A stretch of DNA of 33,445 bases from Rhodopseudomonas sp. BR0M22 (GTDB taxonomy: Bacteria > Pseudomonadota > Alphaproteobacteria > Rhizobiales > Xanthobacteraceae): NCBI RefSeq assembly GCF_010907035.1, contig NZ_QUMK01000065.1:1-33445 (forward strand), written 5' to 3'. Made by a program: the position numbers and the translations under genes. Below are positions 17,793 through 25,892 of this stretch, piece after piece (the first letter of the stretch is position 1; each line of letters begins with the position of its first letter). The notes below the pieces were generated by a model, which worked only from the letters and a program-made list of their open reading frames with translations, was not told the origin of the DNA and made no database searches.

Positions 17793-17941
17793 GATAGCGC
17801 AACTCCGCGCATCGGCCGGGCGGCCTTCAGGAGCGCGTGGCGAAGCAGCGGGCTCCGGGACGCGCGATGGCCGAGGCTAGAAGTTCGGCGCGCGGGGCCA
17901 TTTGATGCGTGTCAATGTCGTGCGCGGCTCTGGGTCGCGGT

Positions 17942-18823
17942 TCAGATCCCTGCCGCCGCCACGACGCGGTCCAACTTGTCTCGCAGCCGCGCGAGCGGTG
18001 CAGCCGGCTCACGCACCAGGCGGAAGCCGAGATGGATCGGCGGCAGTCCGGCCGAGCAGCCGCCAGCCTTGGCGTCGCGGATGAAATCGGAGACGTAGGC
18101 GCGGTGCAGCCCTTCGGCGATCCGCACGCCGCAATTGGCGGTCTGTGCCTGAGGCCGGCCGGCGGCGTCGATCGCGGTGCGGTCGAAACAGGTCGCGGTC
18201 CACTCCCAGACATTGCCGGACAGGTCGAGCAGGCCGCGCTCGTTGGCGCCGAAACCGCCGAAGCTGCGCAAAGTGCTCGACAGATCGTCACGATCGGATT
18301 CGCGCTCGTAGCGCGCGATCCATCGCACCGACGGATCGTCGCTGTCCGACGCGAGCCCGTCGTCCTTGAACCTGCTGCCGGCCGCAAACGCCCATTCGGC
18401 GTCGGTCGGCAACCGATAGCGCGTGCCGGTCTTGCGCGACAGCCAGTCGGCGTAACCGGTCGCGTCCTGCCACGACACGCGGACAGCCGGACGATCGGCG
18501 CGGATCGCGGTGTCGGAAGCCATCGGATGGCAGGCGCCATCGTCGACGCAGAGTTGGTAATCCGCCGCGCTGACCTGGTGCAGCATGATCGATATCGGCG
18601 CATCGAACCGCAATTCGATCCGTGGCGCTTCGATCTGTCGCCCGTCGCGGGTGAATTCGCCGGGTAGCCGGTATTGCATTGAGCCGGGCGCAACGACGGT
18701 GATCGCCTGCCGGGCTTCGAACGCCGGATCGCCGCTCCCGAGCATCAGCGGCACGGCCATGAACGGCGTGACGAAGCCTGCGAGAGCGGCGAGAGCGACC
18801 TTGGCTTTGAAGGCGAGCGGCAT
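17942..18823 (-). CDS. nirV: NirV-like formylglycine-generating-enzyme-family protein
   Basis: A 293-residue protein with an N-terminal signal/anchor (about 8-30) and a SUMF1/FGE-sulfatase domain: VSAADYQLCVDDGACHP, PAVRVSWQDATGYADWLSRKTGTRYRLPTDAEWAFAA, LLDLSGNVWEWT and the terminal GFRLVRE. FGE-fold proteins of this kind encoded beside nirK are called NirV. Their exact role in copper nitrite reductase maturation is unsettled. It follows nirK on the same strand after 185 bases that contain a palindromic repeat, so co-transcription is possible but the repeat may trim or separate the messages. ATG 18823 gives the signal peptide; longer in-frame extension is not supported. Confidence 0.8.
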   Translation of the reverse strand: MPLAFKAKVALAALAGFVTPFMAVPLMLGSGDPAFEARQAITVVAPGSMQYRLPGEFTRDGRQIEAPRIELRFDAPISIMLHQVSAADYQLCVDDGACHPMASDTAIRADRPAVRVSWQDATGYADWLSRKTGTRYRLPTDAEWAFAAGSRFKDDGLASDSDDPSVRWIARYERESDRDDLSSTLRSFGGFGANERGLLDLSGNVWEWTATCFDRTAIDAAGRPQAQTANCGVRIAEGLHRAYVSDFIRDAKAGGCSAGLPPIHLGFRLVREPAAPLARLRDKLDRVVAAAGI

Positions 18824-18873
18824 GGGAGTTCGGCCGGTTTGACGGGGCAGCTCATTGGTCGATGACCTCACCT

Positions 18874-18953
18874 CGTCATTGCGAGCGAAGCGACGCAATC
18901 CAGCTCCGAACGTTGGACTGGATTGCTTCGTCGCTTCGCTCCTCGCAATGACG
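18874..18953. repeat. Interspersed palindromic repeat, class B
   Basis: Imperfect inverted repeat of about 80 bases: the left arm begins CGTCATTGCGAGCGAAGCG and ends CAATCCAG; the right arm (18918-18953) begins CTGGATTG and ends CTCGCAATGACG. The spacer is about 14 bases. The arms pair almost throughout, so the transcript would form a long hairpin. I recall this element as very frequent between genes in Bradyrhizobium and Rhodopseudomonas. Here it separates nirK from nirV. Confidence 0.85.
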
Positions 18954-19008
18954 GGGAAGAGGGGGCTCACAAACGTGAGCCTCGGAAGGCAGATTATTAG
19001 TTCGTCGA

Positions 19009-20127
19009 TCAACCCGGGATCGGGCCGGGCGCACTGACCTGCTTCATCAGATCGTCGTTCCACTTGCCGTCGACCTTGAAGTGCGCGGTGGCACCGAGCT
19101 CGATCGCTTCGATCAGGTTGTGGTTGAGATAGGCGTACACGCCCGGCTGCTTGAAGGTGTAGAGCGCAGCACCGGCCGAACCGCCGCGAATGAACCAGGT
19201 TTCCAGATTGTTCTCCGGCGGATTGGCGAATTTGCCGGTCTCCCAGACGTAGTCGCCGTGGCCACCGATCAGGTGCGGGCGGGTGTCGCGGTTGGCCTGT
19301 GAGTGCACGATCAGCACGGTCTCGCCGACCTTGGCTGGCATCGCGTTCTTGCCGGTCAGCGCGCCCACCTTGCCGTTGAACACCACATGGGTCGGGATCA
19401 GCTTGCGCATCACTTCGGCGGTGTCGACGTAGGATTCAGCCGGCGACGCATAGGCCTTGTATTTGCCGTTCTGGTCCTTCGGCACGTACATGTCCTGCTC
19501 GCCGATGTAGTAGACCCGGTCGTAGTGCAGCGGCTTGCCGCTGCGATCCTTCAGACCGTCACGCGGCAGCACCATGATGGCGCCGTTCATGCCGGAGACG
19601 ACGTGCCACGGGATCATGTTGCCGCCCGGAGCGCAGTGATACACGAACACGCCGGAGCGATCGGCCTTGAAGCGCAGCACCACCTGTTCGCCGGGATTGA
19701 TCAGCGTCAGCGCGCCGCCGCCGAGGGCGCCGGTCGAGGCGTGGAAGTCGATGTTGTGCGGCATCGTGTTGCTGGCGGGATTGACCAGCGTCAGTTCGAC
19801 ATAGTCGCCCTCATGCACCACCATCAACGGTCCGGGCATCGAGCCGTTGAAGGTCATCGCCTGGAATTTGGTGCCGTCTTCGTCGATCACCACTTCTTTT
19901 TCCTGCACCACCATCTTGAATTCGACGACCTTGGGTCCATCCTTGGTGGCCTGCTGATGCGCGTGCACGAACGGCGGTGCAACCAGCTCGACCTTCTGAC
20001 GCGGCAGCTTGGAAATGTCCTCTTCGGCAGTGGGAGTGGCGGCGGCGGCGGATGTCGTGGTCGGTGCGGCGCTCATCATCAGTGCGGAAGCGGCGACGCT
20101 CAGCAGGGTGTCTCGGCGGGTCATCAT
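19009..20127 (-). CDS. nirK: Copper-containing nitrite reductase
   Basis: Periplasmic enzyme reducing nitrite to nitric oxide, the key step of denitrification; 372 residues, two cupredoxin domains, homotrimer in the family. A Tat signal peptide is visible ([19 protein letters not shown]). Type 1 copper ligands are H124, C165, H175 and M180; type 2 copper ligands are H129, H164 and H336. The catalytic pair is D127 and H285 (PHLIGGHGD). All are present, so the enzyme should be active. ATG 20127 has GAAGGA nine to fourteen bases upstream; a second ATG follows directly. A FNR/NNR-type dyad is centred about 76 bases upstream of the start. Confidence 0.95.
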   Translation of the reverse strand: MMTRRDTLLSVAASALMMSAAPTTTSAAAATPTAEEDISKLPRQKVELVAPPFVHAHQQATKDGPKVVEFKMVVQEKEVVIDEDGTKFQAMTFNGSMPGPLMVVHEGDYVELTLVNPASNTMPHNIDFHASTGALGGGALTLINPGEQVVLRFKADRSGVFVYHCAPGGNMIPWHVVSGMNGAIMVLPRDGLKDRSGKPLHYDRVYYIGEQDMYVPKDQNGKYKAYASPAESYVDTAEVMRKLIPTHVVFNGKVGALTGKNAMPAKVGETVLIVHSQANRDTRPHLIGGHGDYVWETGKFANPPENNLETWFIRGGSAGAALYTFKQPGVYAYLNHNLIEAIELGATAHFKVDGKWNDDLMKQVSAPGPIPG

Positions 20128-20196
20128 AGTCGTGGTCCTTCAGGGCTGGATAGAAACTCGGCTGGCGCAACCATGCGCCTGCTACGCTGCCACTGT

Positions 20197-20210
20197 TTGT
20201 CCCAGCACAA
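20197..20210. promoter_or_regulatory. FNR/NNR-type box, nirK side
   Basis: TTGTCCCAGCACAA, or TTGTGCTGGGACAA on the minus strand, fits the Crp/Fnr-family pattern TTG-N8-CAA used by FNR and NnrR. It is centred about 76 bases before the nirK ATG. A normal activating position (-41.5) would give a 5' leader of about 35 bases. Confidence 0.65.
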
Positions 20211-20301
20211 GCTCAGCGATGAATGCCGATCAACTCCGGTACTCTCCGCATCCGTCATTTGTCGGACCCGGAAACGACGAAATGCGGGAACCGCCGAAAC
20301 G

Positions 20302-20315
20302 TTGTCGCGCGACAA
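20302..20315. promoter_or_regulatory. FNR/NNR-type box, DUF1858 side
   Basis: TTGTCGCGCGACAA is a perfect 14-base palindrome matching TTG-N8-CAA. It is centred about 56 bases before the DUF1858 gene ATG at 20365, suited to activate that gene, while the other box faces nirK. Confidence 0.65.
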
Positions 20316-20364
20316 AGAACCCGCCGTACATGGAGATCAGCATGGCGGGTCAATGGAGACGACG

Positions 20365-20589
20365 ATGTCGATAGACCGCAGCTATGTAGTCGAGGACGTG
20401 ATGCGTCGCTGGCCGGCGACGATCCGGGTGTTCCTGGATTTCAGGCACGCCTGCGTCGGCTGTCCGATCGCGACGTTTCACACCATCGAGGATTCTTGCC
20501 GCGAGCATCGGACCGCCGAAGCGCCGTTTCTGGCGGCGCTGCGCGAGGCCGCGGCAAAGCCTCAGGAGGTCTTGTCGCCGGGCGGCTGA
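20365..20589 (+). CDS. DUF1858 (hybrid-cluster-associated redox disulfide) protein
   Basis: A 74-residue cytoplasmic protein, essentially one DUF1858 domain: VVEDVMRRWPATIRVFLDFRHACVGCPIATFHTIEDSCREH. The CVGC pair is the putative redox disulfide that gives the family its name. These small proteins commonly accompany denitrification and NO-response genes. ATG 20365 is chosen because GGAG lies six bases upstream; an in-frame ATG at 20353 is possible. It is divergent from nirK, with its own FNR/NNR box, and its end overlaps the convergent regulator gene by 28 bases. Confidence 0.8.
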   Translation: MSIDRSYVVEDVMRRWPATIRVFLDFRHACVGCPIATFHTIEDSCREHRTAEAPFLAALREAAAKPQEVLSPGG

Positions 20590-21272
20590 TCGGCCAGCAC
20601 CACGAGCTGGTGCGGCTCGCGCAATACGATCTTCTGGCGGCCACTCTCGATCAGGCCCTTCTGCTCCCAGCTCGACAACAGCCGGCTGACGGTATGCAGC
20701 GTCGAGCCGGTCATCTGTGCGATGTCCTGGCGGCTGATTGGAAAATCGATCTGCACCCCGCTCTCGACCTTGCGGCCACTCTGCTTGGCGAGCCGCAGCA
20801 GCGCGTGGGCGACGCGCTGTTCGACCTGCTGGGTCGACATTTCGATCACTCGGGAATGCGTCTCCTGCAACCGGTCGCCGACCGTGCGCAGCGTGTTGGC
20901 GGCAAGCGCGGGATATCGCTCGACGAGCCTGGGCCATGCCCCGGTCGGCCACGCCAGCACGATCGAGTCGTCGACCGCGGTCGCTGTCGCCGGGTAGCGG
21001 TTCAGACCGATTGCCGTGGCCACCCCGAAGGTTTCGCCTGGCGCAACATAGCGCACCACGATCTGCTCGCCGGCCGGCGTCACCTTGCTGGCGCGGACGT
21101 GACCGTGCAGCAGCACGAAGAACGAATGGGCATCCTCGCCCTGTTCGAACACATGGCCGTTCTTGGGAACCCGGATCGACCGCGCCTCCTGCAGCACGGC
21201 GTCGAGCTCCACCGGGCTCAGCCCCGCAAACAGCGGCAGTTTTGCAACCAGTGAAGTGTCGATCGTCGCCAT
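20562..21272 (-). CDS. nnrR: Crp/Fnr-family regulator, NnrR-like
   Basis: A 236-residue Crp/Fnr regulator: cyclic-nucleotide-like sensor domain about 10-125 (LFAGLSPVELDAVLQEARS ... GEQIVVRYVAPGETFGV), dimer helix about 130-155, and helix-turn-helix about 175-205 (ISRQDIAQMTGSTLHTVSRLLSSWEQKGLI). It lacks the N-terminal cysteine cluster of FNR, so it is not an oxygen-sensing iron-sulfur regulator of that type. Together with its place beside nirK this fits NnrR, the nitric-oxide-responsive activator, though other Fnr subgroups (DNR, NarR) cannot be excluded. The recognition helix region is compatible with TTG...CAA boxes, two of which lie in the neighbouring divergent promoter. Confidence 0.8.
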   Translation of the reverse strand: MATIDTSLVAKLPLFAGLSPVELDAVLQEARSIRVPKNGHVFEQGEDAHSFFVLLHGHVRASKVTPAGEQIVVRYVAPGETFGVATAIGLNRYPATATAVDDSIVLAWPTGAWPRLVERYPALAANTLRTVGDRLQETHSRVIEMSTQQVEQRVAHALLRLAKQSGRKVESGVQIDFPISRQDIAQMTGSTLHTVSRLLSSWEQKGLIESGRQKIVLREPHQLVVLADQPPGDKTS

Positions 21273-21354
21273 CGAGGCTCTCGCGCCAGGGGTCGGTCCG
21301 CGCAGCTAAATCGCGATTGCCGGCGGGGGGCAAGGGGGAAGCCCAGCGAGAGAT

Positions 21355-21759
21355 CTATGCGACAAGCGGAATATCGGTCAGCGGGAAGTCGTTGCCCTTG
21401 CACAGCAAGGGGGCATTCAAAGCCCTGGCCAGCGCGTAGGCGAAGCAATCTCCGTAGTTGAGAGCTGCTTTGTGGCCGGTTCCTTTCCCGAACCGCAGAT
21501 GTGCCGAACGTGCGTATTCGGCCTGTGCGGCCGTCACGGGCTCCACCCGGATTCCGGCCTCTGCGATAAAATCATCAAGCCATCGTTCGGCTTTGGCTGG
21601 CGGAATGTCCTTTAATCCTCGCAGAACGATCGAGACCTCGAGCAAATTGCCCGAAGACAGGACTGGTTGATCGTCGGATGCGATCAGCCTCGCGAACTCT
21701 GCTGCCTCCTGTTCCTCCCGAAAGATCGCAATGATCGCCGACGTGTCGATGACGATCAC
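21355..21759 (-). CDS. vapC: Type II toxin, PIN-domain ribonuclease VapC
   Basis: A 134-residue PIN-domain RNase. The acidic catalytic residues are visible: D5 in MIVIDTSAII, E41 in NLLEVSIV, D103 in NYGDCFAYALA, and a distal Asp in NDFPLTD. VapC toxins cleave tRNA or rRNA and are held inactive by the cognate antitoxin. The ATG overlaps the antitoxin stop by four bases (21756-21759), the usual antitoxin-first operon. All family motifs are intact, so it should be active. Confidence 0.9.
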   Translation of the reverse strand: MIVIDTSAIIAIFREEQEAAEFARLIASDDQPVLSSGNLLEVSIVLRGLKDIPPAKAERWLDDFIAEAGIRVEPVTAAQAEYARSAHLRFGKGTGHKAALNYGDCFAYALARALNAPLLCKGNDFPLTDIPLVA

Positions 21760-22007
21760 GTCGGCAATCCATTGTCATCGTAGCCGAGAATCTCGTCTGG
21801 AGTTCGCCCGGTGTCCGGCAACGCGGCGTAACGGCCTCCGATCTTCAGCAGTCGTTGCGCGATCTGGTCGGTTTGCCGGCGACGATGCTCGCGTGCGAGC
21901 TGTTCGCGCAGCGCATAGGTCACCGCCGCGGTGAGGCTCTCGCCGGTCATGCGGGCCAACTCTGTCGCTAACTGATGAGCTTCGTCGTTCTTGATGTTGA
22001 GATGCAT
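21756..22007 (-). CDS. vapB: Type II antitoxin VapB-like (Rv0623/PSK family)
   Basis: An 83-residue antitoxin: a short N-terminal strand-helix DNA-binding part (MHLNIKNDEAHQLATELARMTGESLTAAVTYALREQLARE) typical of the Rv0623-type family, and a C-terminal arm ending RTPDEILGYDDNGLPT that would occupy the VapC active site. A GGAG ribosome site precedes ATG 22007. The pair is probably autoregulated. Confidence 0.85.
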   Translation of the reverse strand: MHLNIKNDEAHQLATELARMTGESLTAAVTYALREQLAREHRRRQTDQIAQRLLKIGGRYAALPDTGRTPDEILGYDDNGLPT

Positions 22008-22506
22008 GCGATCTCCGATTGGTAGAGAAATAGCATTTGTCTACCGCAGCCTTTAATTTGGTTTCGTGAGAGGCTCCTGACAAGGGAATTGTTGTAGCGA
22101 TTATTTTCCTAAAACCTCATCCCATCGAGGGGCGTCTCCGGGACGCTGTGAGATGCGGGGTGAGGCGGTGGTGCCTGCGGGCGGGAAGCAGACGTGCTTC
22201 CTTCCTCCGGGAGGCCAAGGTCGCGGTCCGCAGCTACGACGAGCGGCTGCCCCGTGCGTGGCGGGGCGGGCGCAGAGCATGCGGGCAGATCCCGTGTCCT
22301 GTGTTCCCGCGGAAGAACGGTCCCGATGCCAGAAATCGCCACGGTGGAGCGTCGAAAGGCGTTCCGCGACGGTTCTCTCCAGCGCTCCGCCGCCCTCGGC
22401 CTGGTGGCCGCCGGGAGGTCCCCCGCGCCGGTCACTCACGCAATCACTTGCGGTTAACGTCTAATCATGCCCGCAGGGCATGCTTCGCACGACACGTCGG
22501 ATCCGC
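22008..22506. other. G+C-rich gene-free stretch with dense hairpins
   Basis: About 500 bases with no credible gene. Frames are open on both strands through much of it, but with no ribosome site or recognisable protein. It is rich in local inverted repeats: GAAGCA-GACG-TGCTTC near 22187-22202, CCTCCGGGAGG near 22204, CCCCG...CGGGG near 22250, and CATGCCC-GCA-GGGCATG near 22466-22483. The last lies just past the kinase stop and may end that transcript. It may be a structured RNA or a dispersed repeat element; the identity is unknown. Confidence 0.4.
22466..22483 (-). terminator. Hairpin after the PAS kinase gene
   Basis: GCATGCCC-TGC-GGGCATG (minus strand) starts about 24 bases beyond the kinase stop codon. 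The stem is about 8 bp with a tight loop. The sequence after it is only mildly T-rich (ATTAGACGTT), so intrinsic termination would be weak. Confidence 0.45.
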
Positions 22507-25500
22507 TCACGCCGCCGCAGGCGCGTGGGCGAACACCACTTCGATCAGGGTGCCGGATTGCGGCGCGCTTTTGATGTGGAAGCTGGCGCGGTTGGCTTCG
22601 ACCAGCGCCTTGGTCAGCGACAGGCTGACGCCGGCGGCTTCGGTGCGATCGCTCGGCGCCGGAGGGCGGAACGGCTGCAATGCGGCGGCAAGTTCGTCGT
22701 CGTTGAGCCGGCTGCCGGTGTCGCGGACGCGGAGCACCACCTCGCCGAAATCGCTGAGCGCGGTCGAGACGATCACCTGCCCGCCGACATTGGCGAGATG
22801 AATCGAGGTGCCGATCAGGTTCATGATGATCTGGCGCAGCGCCTGTGCGTCGGCCACCACGGTCGGCAGCAGATGCGACAACGAGGTACGAATGATGATG
22901 CGCTCGCGATTGGCCTGCGGCTGCATCACCGCGACGCTTTGCTCGACGAGCTCGTTGAGATTGATATCGGCAAAGGCGAGATCGAGCTTGCCGGTTTCGA
23001 TCCGCGACAGATCGAGCAGGTCATCGACGATGCCGATGACGCGCTCGCCCGACGCGCGAATATCCTTCATGTATTCGACGTAGCGTTCGTTGCCGAGCGG
23101 GCCGAACCGCTCTTCGAGCATCACCTCGGCAAAGCCGATGATGGCGTTGAGCGGTGAGCGGATCTCGTGGCTGAGCCGCGCCAGCACGTCGGCCTTGGCG
23201 TCAGTGGCGCGCTCGGCGAGTCGTTTGGCCTGGCTCAATTCGGTTTCGGTCCGTTGCGCCCGGGACAGATCGCGGAACACGGCGAAGAAGTTCGGCCCGT
23301 CGGTTCGGGTCCGGCCGATCGTCATGCTCAGCGGAAACTGCCCACCTTCGCGCACCTGCCCGAGCGCTTCGAGCCCGTGGTCGAGCATGCTCTCGGCACG
23401 GCCATTCTTGATGCCGTCCAAGTAATCCAACACGGCAGCCCGGCTTTCCGGGGCGAACAGCTCGATCAGATTGAGTTGCACCAGGGCGTCGCCGCCATAG
23501 CCGAACAGTGCCTCGGCGCTGCGGTTGGCCGCGCTGATCTGTCCGGCTCCGTCGAACATCATGACGCCCTCGGCGGTGGTGTCGAGGATCGTGCCGAGTT
23601 CTTCGGCATTTGCCGCACCCACGACGGCGGGCACATCCTCGATCGCAGTCGCCGGCGCGAACGGCAGCTCGGTGACGGCTTGAGGCTCAGCGGCGGCCGA
23701 GCAGATCAGCGCCAGTGCCTGTTCGCCGTCCCAGGCGATGGTGAACAGGCGCGCCTCCGTGGGCGTGGCGTCACCGCTTTGTGCCGCTGTGATGGTGATC
23801 GGGGTGCCGCTCTCCGATGTGCTGCTCGCCTCGTCGACGTCAGAGCCGACGTACAGCGCGTCGAGGCCGCCGGCCTCTTCTAGCGCGGCGACGCTTGGGA
23901 AGCCCATCCGTTTCAAGAACGCCGGGTTGGCGTAGAGCAGTCGATCGAGCCGGTAGATCAGAACGCCGACAGGTATCAGGTCGAACAGCAGGCGGTCGCG
24001 TGCGCTATCGCCGCTGGCGGCCATGGCGGCATCGCGAAGCTGATCAGTATCGGCAGGCGCTTGTTCGGGCGCAGCGCTCGGCTGCTCATCCGCTTGCGTG
24101 TCGGTCGTCTCATCGACGATCGACGGCGTGTCGGCGGCGGTGTGGGCCTCGCTCTCGAGCCGGGCCGCCAATTGCCGTGCCAGTTCGTGGAAGGCGCTGT
24201 TCTCGCCCGGAGTCAGCGACGGCGCACGCGGATCGCTACCGGGCCGGAATGGCAGGACGTTTTTCGGGGTATCCAAGGGAGTGTCCACGGGGTTCAAGAG
24301 CGGGGCCAGGGCAGAGGCCTGATCTGAAGCGGTGTTTTGCGACGCGCGGTCAGCTGACAGCGGCCTTGGCGCAGGCTCGCTCCGGCCAGACGGACGTTGT
24401 GCGGCGAGTTGATCGAGCGCGGCAAGATCGCGGCAGACGCCGAAGCCGCGATAGCCGATGAACGATCCGTCCCGATCCTGCACCGGCAGGCCGGACATCT
24501 CGATCGGCAGCCGCAGCGCCGTACCGTCCGCGGGCCATTGCAGCGTGATGCCGCTCCAGGTGTGGCGGGTGGCGAGCGCCTCGGCGACGCGGCCCTCGGG
24601 GTCGAGCCCGAGCCGGTCGGCGACCTCGGTCCAGCGCTCGCCGAGATTGGCGGCGGTGTGCGGACCGATCAGGCGGAGGAATTCGTCCGATGCAATCGCC
24701 AGCCGGCCGTCGCGGTCGATCTGCCAGACGAAGCGCAGAGGATGACGCCGTGGCGCCGGCGGCTCCGGTGTCCGCTCGATGGTGGATTGGGCTTCTTCCG
24801 TCACCGGCTCCGATCCGGCTTGCTCGGACACGGCCACGACGTCTGTGGCGGCCGGCATCGGTTCTGGCTCGACGGCTTCCGGCGCCTCGGACTCGTCGGT
24901 GACCGACGCGCAATCGACAGCAGGCTCCTGCGCCCGGGCCGGTTCGGCTGCGGCCTCGGCCTCAGCGGGGGCGGGCTCGGGATCGGGCACGTCAGCAGAC
25001 GATTCCGGCGGCGTGTCGCCGAGCAAGGTGAATTCGGCGGGGGCTTCGCTGAGGGTGTCGAAGGCCTCGTAGTCCGGCTCCGGCGGCGACGCTGCGGCCT
25101 CGATCGGCTCAGTGCTCGTGGACGATTCCGCGTGGGGATGCTCCAGCGGTGCCGCTTCCGGGGGCGGAGATGGCTGTGTGGGGGTGTCCGGCACCAGCAG
25201 CGCGATCAGGCCGACATCGGTCCCGCTGCCAACTCGCTGCAATACCAATCGGCCGAGCCCGATCGGAATCTCGGCGCGACCGAGCCGCAGGGCCTCCGTG
25301 CGAGCCTGATCGAGCCCGGCTTCGCTCAAATTGCGGAAGCCGAGCAGAGTGCGCGCGGCGACGCTCGAGCCGACGAACAGACCGTCGCTCGCGAATGCCG
25401 CAATCGGCGTGTCGACACCTTCGACCAACCCGCGCAGCCGGTCGATCAGAGACATCGGGCGTCCGATCATTTCGACTGCGGCGATCAAAATCCCCGTTTT

Positions 25501-25833
25501 GCCGTCAGCGAAGCCTAGCCGGGTGCAGGCGCAGGTCACCGGGCCGCCGAGCGGAGCGCCGAAGCCACGCAGCCGCTCCAACCTTGGGACACCGCTCGGC
25601 GGCAACTTGGCGGCGAGTTGGGCGACCTGACGCCGGTGCGGGTCTGCCGGTCTGAGTGTTCGGCCGGCGAGTTCGGTCGCATTGCTGGCGCCGAACAGCC
25701 TGACCGCAACGGGGTTGGCCCACAGGATTCGGCTGCCGTCAGTCGACCATAGCCAAGCCGGCAGCGTCCGCGTCGCGTGCTCCGCGAGCCGGGGATCGTC
25801 GACCCCTCGCAATTGAAAGTCCCAGTTGGTCAT
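22507..25833 (-). CDS. Multi-PAS sensor histidine kinase, PdhS/PleC-like
   Basis: A 1,108-residue soluble kinase. PAS-like segments start near residue 25 (LWSTDGSRILWANPVAVRLFG), 365, 616 and 748 (ILDTTAEGVMMFDGAGQISAANRSAEALFGY). A long Pro/Glu/Ala-rich linker at about 240-350 looks disordered. The dimerisation domain has the H-box SHEIRSPLNAIIGFAEVMLEERFGPLGNERY (phospho-acceptor H889), whose extension is characteristic of PdhS/PleC/DivJ-type kinases that talk to DivK. The ATP-binding domain is eroded: DTGSR in place of DTGxG and GVSLSL in place of the GxGLGL box. ATG 25833 is chosen; the further upstream frame looks non-coding. A CtrA-type site lies in its promoter region. Confidence 0.85.
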   Translation of the reverse strand: MTNWDFQLRGVDDPRLAEHATRTLPAWLWSTDGSRILWANPVAVRLFGASNATELAGRTLRPADPHRRQVAQLAAKLPPSGVPRLERLRGFGAPLGGPVTCACTRLGFADGKTGILIAAVEMIGRPMSLIDRLRGLVEGVDTPIAAFASDGLFVGSSVAARTLLGFRNLSEAGLDQARTEALRLGRAEIPIGLGRLVLQRVGSGTDVGLIALLVPDTPTQPSPPPEAAPLEHPHAESSTSTEPIEAAASPPEPDYEAFDTLSEAPAEFTLLGDTPPESSADVPDPEPAPAEAEAAAEPARAQEPAVDCASVTDESEAPEAVEPEPMPAATDVVAVSEQAGSEPVTEEAQSTIERTPEPPAPRRHPLRFVWQIDRDGRLAIASDEFLRLIGPHTAANLGERWTEVADRLGLDPEGRVAEALATRHTWSGITLQWPADGTALRLPIEMSGLPVQDRDGSFIGYRGFGVCRDLAALDQLAAQRPSGRSEPAPRPLSADRASQNTASDQASALAPLLNPVDTPLDTPKNVLPFRPGSDPRAPSLTPGENSAFHELARQLAARLESEAHTAADTPSIVDETTDTQADEQPSAAPEQAPADTDQLRDAAMAASGDSARDRLLFDLIPVGVLIYRLDRLLYANPAFLKRMGFPSVAALEEAGGLDALYVGSDVDEASSTSESGTPITITAAQSGDATPTEARLFTIAWDGEQALALICSAAAEPQAVTELPFAPATAIEDVPAVVGAANAEELGTILDTTAEGVMMFDGAGQISAANRSAEALFGYGGDALVQLNLIELFAPESRAAVLDYLDGIKNGRAESMLDHGLEALGQVREGGQFPLSMTIGRTRTDGPNFFAVFRDLSRAQRTETELSQAKRLAERATDAKADVLARLSHEIRSPLNAIIGFAEVMLEERFGPLGNERYVEYMKDIRASGERVIGIVDDLLDLSRIETGKLDLAFADINLNELVEQSVAVMQPQANRERIIIRTSLSHLLPTVVADAQALRQIIMNLIGTSIHLANVGGQVIVSTALSDFGEVVLRVRDTGSRLNDDELAAALQPFRPPAPSDRTEAAGVSLSLTKALVEANRASFHIKSAPQSGTLIEVVFAHAPAAA

Positions 25834-25892
25834 CGCTACTCTTACGCCGCGGCTGGCCAGCGGTGGTGGACAGGGCACGGGGCCTGAGAACC

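Noticed and set aside
16671-18098. 475-codon plus-strand frame opposite the phosphorylase and nirV
   Set aside because: Antisense to two well-supported genes; composition is His/Arg/Asp-rich as in a shadow frame.
19303-20352. Long plus-strand frame opposite nirK running into the DUF1858 gene
   Set aside because: The nirK gene on the other strand has all copper ligands; only the final 74 codons of this frame make a recognisable protein.
22101-22439. Overlapping open frames of about 110 codons on the minus strand
   Set aside because: Several frames are open at once, none has a ribosome site, and the sequences are low-complexity Arg/Pro/Ala; probably not coding.
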